Of a stretch of DNA of 64,000 nucleotides, positions 62,208 through 64,000 are shown piece after piece. Below the pieces are notes generated by a model, which worked only from the letters and a program-made list of their open reading frames with translations, was not told the DNA's origin and ran no database searches. The translations under genes and the position numbers were made by a program. The stretch's first letter is position 1. Every line of letters begins with the position of its first letter. Source of the DNA: Daphnia pulex (taxonomy: Eukaryota; Arthropoda; Branchiopoda; Diplostraca; Daphniidae); the NCBI RefSeq assembly GCF_021134715.1, contig NC_060025.1, positions 8,246,001-8,310,000 on the forward strand, given 5' to 3'.

Positions 62208-63667
62208 GTTTTTTTTTAACAATTACGAGAACAGGTGCGCTAAATTTGCCTCCGGGCTTTGGAAAAATATTTGACCAAATGAAGCCTCCATCTAGTGTTG
62301 GATAGCCCAAGTTCGTGTTTGAGCTTCAACAACTTTCTAACAACAACAACAAACGCCAACCGAAAATGTTTCGAATAAAAAAAACTAGAAAACATTTAGA
62401 TTTTTTTTTTCACCAGTTGATATTATCAATCACTGCCAAAAAGCTAGCGTCGTGCATGCGCAGCTATAGTCGGCGCGGAATGTATAACAAAATTCACTGG
62501 GTGTTTCTTTTTGAATTCCCGTTTTTTTTTTTAAATAATAGCATTACGCATTCAAAAAGTGTCTGAATAATTTTTTTTTGTTTCCCCCCGCCTTTTATTT
62601 CGTCCTGACAGCATATAGAGAAATTCGCTTGAATATGCGCTGACCGTCTAAAAACAGACCGACGAATTTGGCCAGTTGGCCGATAAGGCAATAACCCCTC
62701 GAACGGGCAATTTCACTTTCTATGTACGGTTCACCTTTGCGATGTGACTGGTGTGTGTCTGCCCATGTCTGGGCTGGAGATGGAAGCCAATCCCTTCTCG
62801 CATTTTTGTTACAGACAGGTTTGAATTTGCCGCCATTGTCAAAAGGAATTACAACACGCAAAATGTTTTGTTGCTGCAATCCAGACTTTTGAACATGAAA
62901 GTCGACTGATCCGCTCAGCCGTGTAAGAAATGGGTTATATGATAATCAGAACTCGTTTTTCTTCTTCTTCTTCAGAAATAAATAAAAATAAAAATGAAAT
63001 AACAAATAGGCGAGGTAATTTTTTGTGCTAAGACTGTGACAATCGCACAAGCCCCGAAGAAATATATTTGGCAATTCAATATAAATGTCATTCGAAATTG
63101 GCATCGAAATACACAAGTATATAAAACATTCTGTAAAATAGTGTCTTTTGTGAAATGGAAAATATTTTAGGCAGGATTTGATAGGGGGAAAGTGATATAA
63201 CTCTACTTTTGATATTGGAAAAACAGTCTGCGAAGGCAAATAATATTTTCTTTTCCTTTGTTTGGTTGAGCGAGATGAAGTCAGAAAATTTTAAATATGT
63301 ACACTCATGAAGAATGGTTGACTACCAAGTATCTGTGTCAGATAATGAGTGGGAAGGTGGAGGAGCTGTAAGAATCAAATCGGCTAAAGTGACATTGTAA
63401 AAAGAGAATATAAAGTTGGATTAAGTATTGGCATAGAATGATAATATCAAGATAAATCCTATTATATAAACTGTCATCGGGCTAGATCCGATGACGAGAT
63501 ATATCTCTGAGTAGAAGAATTGAATCAAAAAGGAGTCACCATCAAGCTAATCTCATTTCCTTTTTGCGTCTGAATTAAAATACCGACTCCTTATTTTGAT
63601 TTCTCCGCTGTTGGGTGAAAACAAACAACTTTTGGTGGTAAAAATTAGAAAATACTTTTTGGTTTTT
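62208..63667. other. AT-rich spacer before the C-terminus of a structural protein gene
   Basis: No coding exon is supported. It contains the presumed 3' UTR of the minus-strand gene at its right end and several A/T homopolymers. Confidence 0.5.
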
Positions 63668-64000
63668 CTAATAAGCAGGAGCCGGAGCGGAGTAAGATGA
63701 AGCCTCGTAGGCTGGAGCGGAGTAAGATGGGGCGGAGTAAGATGGGGCGGGGTAAGATGGAGCGTGGTAAGAAGGAGCGGGGTAAGAAGGAGCGTGGTAA
63801 GTAGGAGCCTGGTAAGATGGGACGTAGGTAGGAGCGTAGGAAACGGAGTATTGGCTGCCTCCCTTCTTGCCTCCTTTCTTGCCACCGCCGTAAGATGGAG
63901 CGTAGGCCGGAGCGTGGTAGGCCGGAGCGGCGTAGGTCGGAGCGTGGTAGGCCGGTGCGGAGTAGGCTGGTGCGGAGTAGGCTGGTGCGGAGTAGGCCGG
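63668..64000 (-). CDS. Ala-Pro-Tyr repeat structural protein, C-terminal part
   Basis: A minus-strand frame of 110 codons enters from the right edge and ends at TAG 63668. It is built of PAY(S/H)A and PSY(S/H/P)A units, interrupted by a basic Gly/Lys linker (GGGKKGGKKGGSQYS), and ends SSYSAPAPAY. Ala-Pro-Tyr repeats of this kind are typical of arthropod cuticular, chorion or similar extracellular structural proteins. The N-terminus and any signal peptide are outside the window. Confidence 0.85.
   Translation of the reverse strand, partial: PAYSAPAYSAPAYSAPAYHAPTYAAPAYHAPAYAPSYGGGKKGGKKGGSQYSVSYAPTYVPSYQAPTYHAPSYPAPSYHAPSYPAPSYSAPSYSAPAYEASSYSAPAPAY

Overview
The window is animal nuclear DNA, most likely from a branchiopod crustacean such as Daphnia. 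Several genes have very short introns (about 50-100 nt) with normal GT-AG borders and large AT-rich spacers. The recognisable proteins are an arthropod-type ionotropic receptor, METTL2 and RNMT methyltransferases, a choline transporter and proline/tyrosine-rich secreted structural proteins. The organism call is inference; gene models were built by hand from splice consensus and reading-frame continuity.

Layout. 1-770: a near-perfect 355-bp-arm inverted repeat at the window edge. About 771-1842 (+): the C-terminal half of an ionotropic receptor in four exons. 2668-4533 (+): an intronless gene for a coiled-coil, acidic-repeat protein ending in a retropepsin-like domain whose catalytic DTG reads DKG. 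6198-7512 (+): a METTL2/8-type tRNA m3C methyltransferase with two alternative first exons, one of which looks mitochondrial. 7566-9321 (-): RNMT, the mRNA cap guanine-N7 methyltransferase, convergent with METTL2 and only 53 bp away. 10253-12141 (-): an apparently domesticated Mutator-like (MULE) transposase with an N-terminal WRKY/GCM1-like domain and a damaged DDE triad.

13.6-26.2 kb is a gene-poor stretch with microsatellites, hairpins and TATA-like boxes. 26208-28358 (+): a secreted protein with seven copies of a ten-residue C-x-HPFHSW-x-C motif separated by Pro/Thr-rich linkers, which I cannot assign to a known family. 30221-36504 (+): a six-exon gene for a ~983-residue single-pass membrane protein, with the start codon in a 27-nt coding exon 2.3 kb upstream. 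39050-42366 (+): a complete eight-exon high-affinity choline transporter (SLC5A7 family). 44889-47938 (-): a secreted proline-rich protein with APEPYRPP repeats. 48-59.4 kb: little that can be supported. 59.4-62.2 kb: two copies of a ~290-bp direct repeat around unrecognised open frames. 63668-64000 (-): the C-terminus of an Ala-Pro-Tyr repeat structural protein running off the window.

The genes do not form one pathway. The clearest functional pairing is positional: two SAM-dependent RNA methyltransferases arranged tail to tail. The most interesting content is the transposon-derived host-gene candidates (retropepsin-like and WRKY-MULE), the CxHPFHSWxC repeat protein, the dual first exons of METTL2 and the long inverted repeat.
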